NCBI GenBank assembly: GCA_014381035.1
Contig: JACMIS010000666.1
Coordinates: 1 to 5,696 of the forward strand
Direction of reading: 5' to 3'
DNA length: 5,696 bases
Origin: Armatimonadota bacterium
GTDB taxonomy: Bacteria > Armatimonadota > Armatimonadia > Armatimonadales > Armatimonadaceae
The notes beneath the pieces were generated by a model. That model made no database searches, had not been told where the DNA came from, and saw nothing but the letters and a program-made list of their open reading frames with translations. The stretch's first letter is position 1, and each line of letters opens with the position of its first letter. The translations under genes were made by a program, and so were the position numbers. Shown piece by piece: positions 5,469 to 5,696 of this stretch.

Positions 5469-5696
5469 ATGAACGAAACGTTACTCCTGCTACTTTTGAA
5501 GAGTGCGGTACTGTCTGCATTCGCGCTCACGATTCTCGGTTTGTCGCGGCGATTCGGTCCGCGGTGGGTGTCGGCGGCGGCGCGGCATCTCCTTTGTGTG
5601 GGGGCGTTCGCGGCACTGGTTTTGCTTCCCGTGCTATCGCTCATGCTTCCTGCTTGGCGGGTGGTGTCGGTGGCGTCGCCTGGTGTCCCCCCTATC
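5469..5696 (+). CDS. M56-family (BlaR1/MecR1-type) membrane peptidase, N-terminal part only
   Basis: The first 76 codons of a gene that runs off the window. The product starts with a membrane segment (NETLLLLLLKSAVLSAFALT), then a basic loop (SRRFGPRW), ARHLL, a second membrane segment (about residues 40-60) and PVLSLMLPAWRV. This RHL...LP.LS..LPAW pattern is usual for the N-terminus of M56 antirepressor peptidases, and its place just after a BlaI-family gene supports the call. The catalytic HExxH motif and any sensor domain lie beyond the edge and cannot be checked. The ATG at 5469 is used because it opens this membrane frame. An earlier ATG at 5462 overlaps the repressor stop (TAATG) but reads a different, non-membrane frame. 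AGGAAGGA (5449-5456), inside the repressor gene, is the likely RBS, at a long 12-nt spacing. Confidence 0.85.
   Translation, partial: MNETLLLLLLKSAVLSAFALTILGLSRRFGPRWVSAAARHLLCVGAFAALVLLPVLSLMLPAWRVVSVASPGVPPI

Noticed and set aside
5120..5644. Minus-strand open frame (174 codons) opposite the BlaI-family and M56 genes
   Set aside because: It is Ser/Arg/Ala-rich, typical of an antisense shadow, and covers two recognisable genes.
1..5696. tRNA or rRNA genes, CRISPR arrays, insertion sequences, attachment sites
   Set aside because: No cloverleaf-like or rRNA-like segment, no regularly spaced repeats, no transposase or integrase frame, and no terminal inverted repeats were seen.

Overview
The window looks like bacterial chromosomal DNA, most likely from Armatimonadota or a close relation. 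The strongest clue is the type II secretion/pilin-like gene at 3311-4096. Its N-terminus (GFTLIELLVVIAIIAILAA, then LFPVF and a conserved Cys/Asn/Met-rich block) and its DGHVK-type C-terminus are the pattern seen in large paralogous sets in Armatimonadota and Planctomycetota. A choice-of-anchor M protein with a PEP-CTERM-like tail and a BlaI/M56 pair fit the same groups. The taxon is an inference from protein style, not a measurement.

Left half (28-2983, minus strand): three closely spaced genes transcribed right to left. They encode an ABC-2 type permease, a membrane-anchored TPR protein whose start lies 1 nt after the permease stop, and a secreted/membrane HupE/UreJ-like protein 66 nt further on. 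No ABC ATPase is present in the window, and the permease is the first gene after the divergent intergenic region. The permease presumably works with an ATPase encoded elsewhere.

Middle (2984-3310): a 327-nt non-coding divergent spacer. Its part nearest the pilin-like gene is markedly AT-rich (59 G/C in 180 nt over 3121-3300, about 33%). It holds a TTGACA-type promoter with an AT tract, and three pairs of TGCAA-like words, each pair offset by exactly 11 bp.

Right half (3311-5696, plus strand): the pilin-like secreted protein ends in a terminator whose left arm is its own last codons. Next comes the choice-of-anchor M surface protein with its own strong RBS and a strong terminator. The last unit is a BlaI/MecI-family repressor followed by the first 76 codons of an M56 (BlaR1-type) membrane metallopeptidase, cut by the window edge. 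This unit has a near-consensus sigma70 promoter and a perfect 16-bp palindrome just downstream of the -10, which is a likely autoregulatory operator.

Functionally, the window combines an export/membrane operon of unknown substrate, two cell-surface/secreted proteins, and a membrane-signal-responsive repressor system. I see no RNA genes, insertion sequences, CRISPR arrays or phage genes. The individual families are all recognisable. The less ordinary points are the permease-TPR-HupE grouping without an ATPase, the repeat-bearing divergent spacer, and the BlaI operator.
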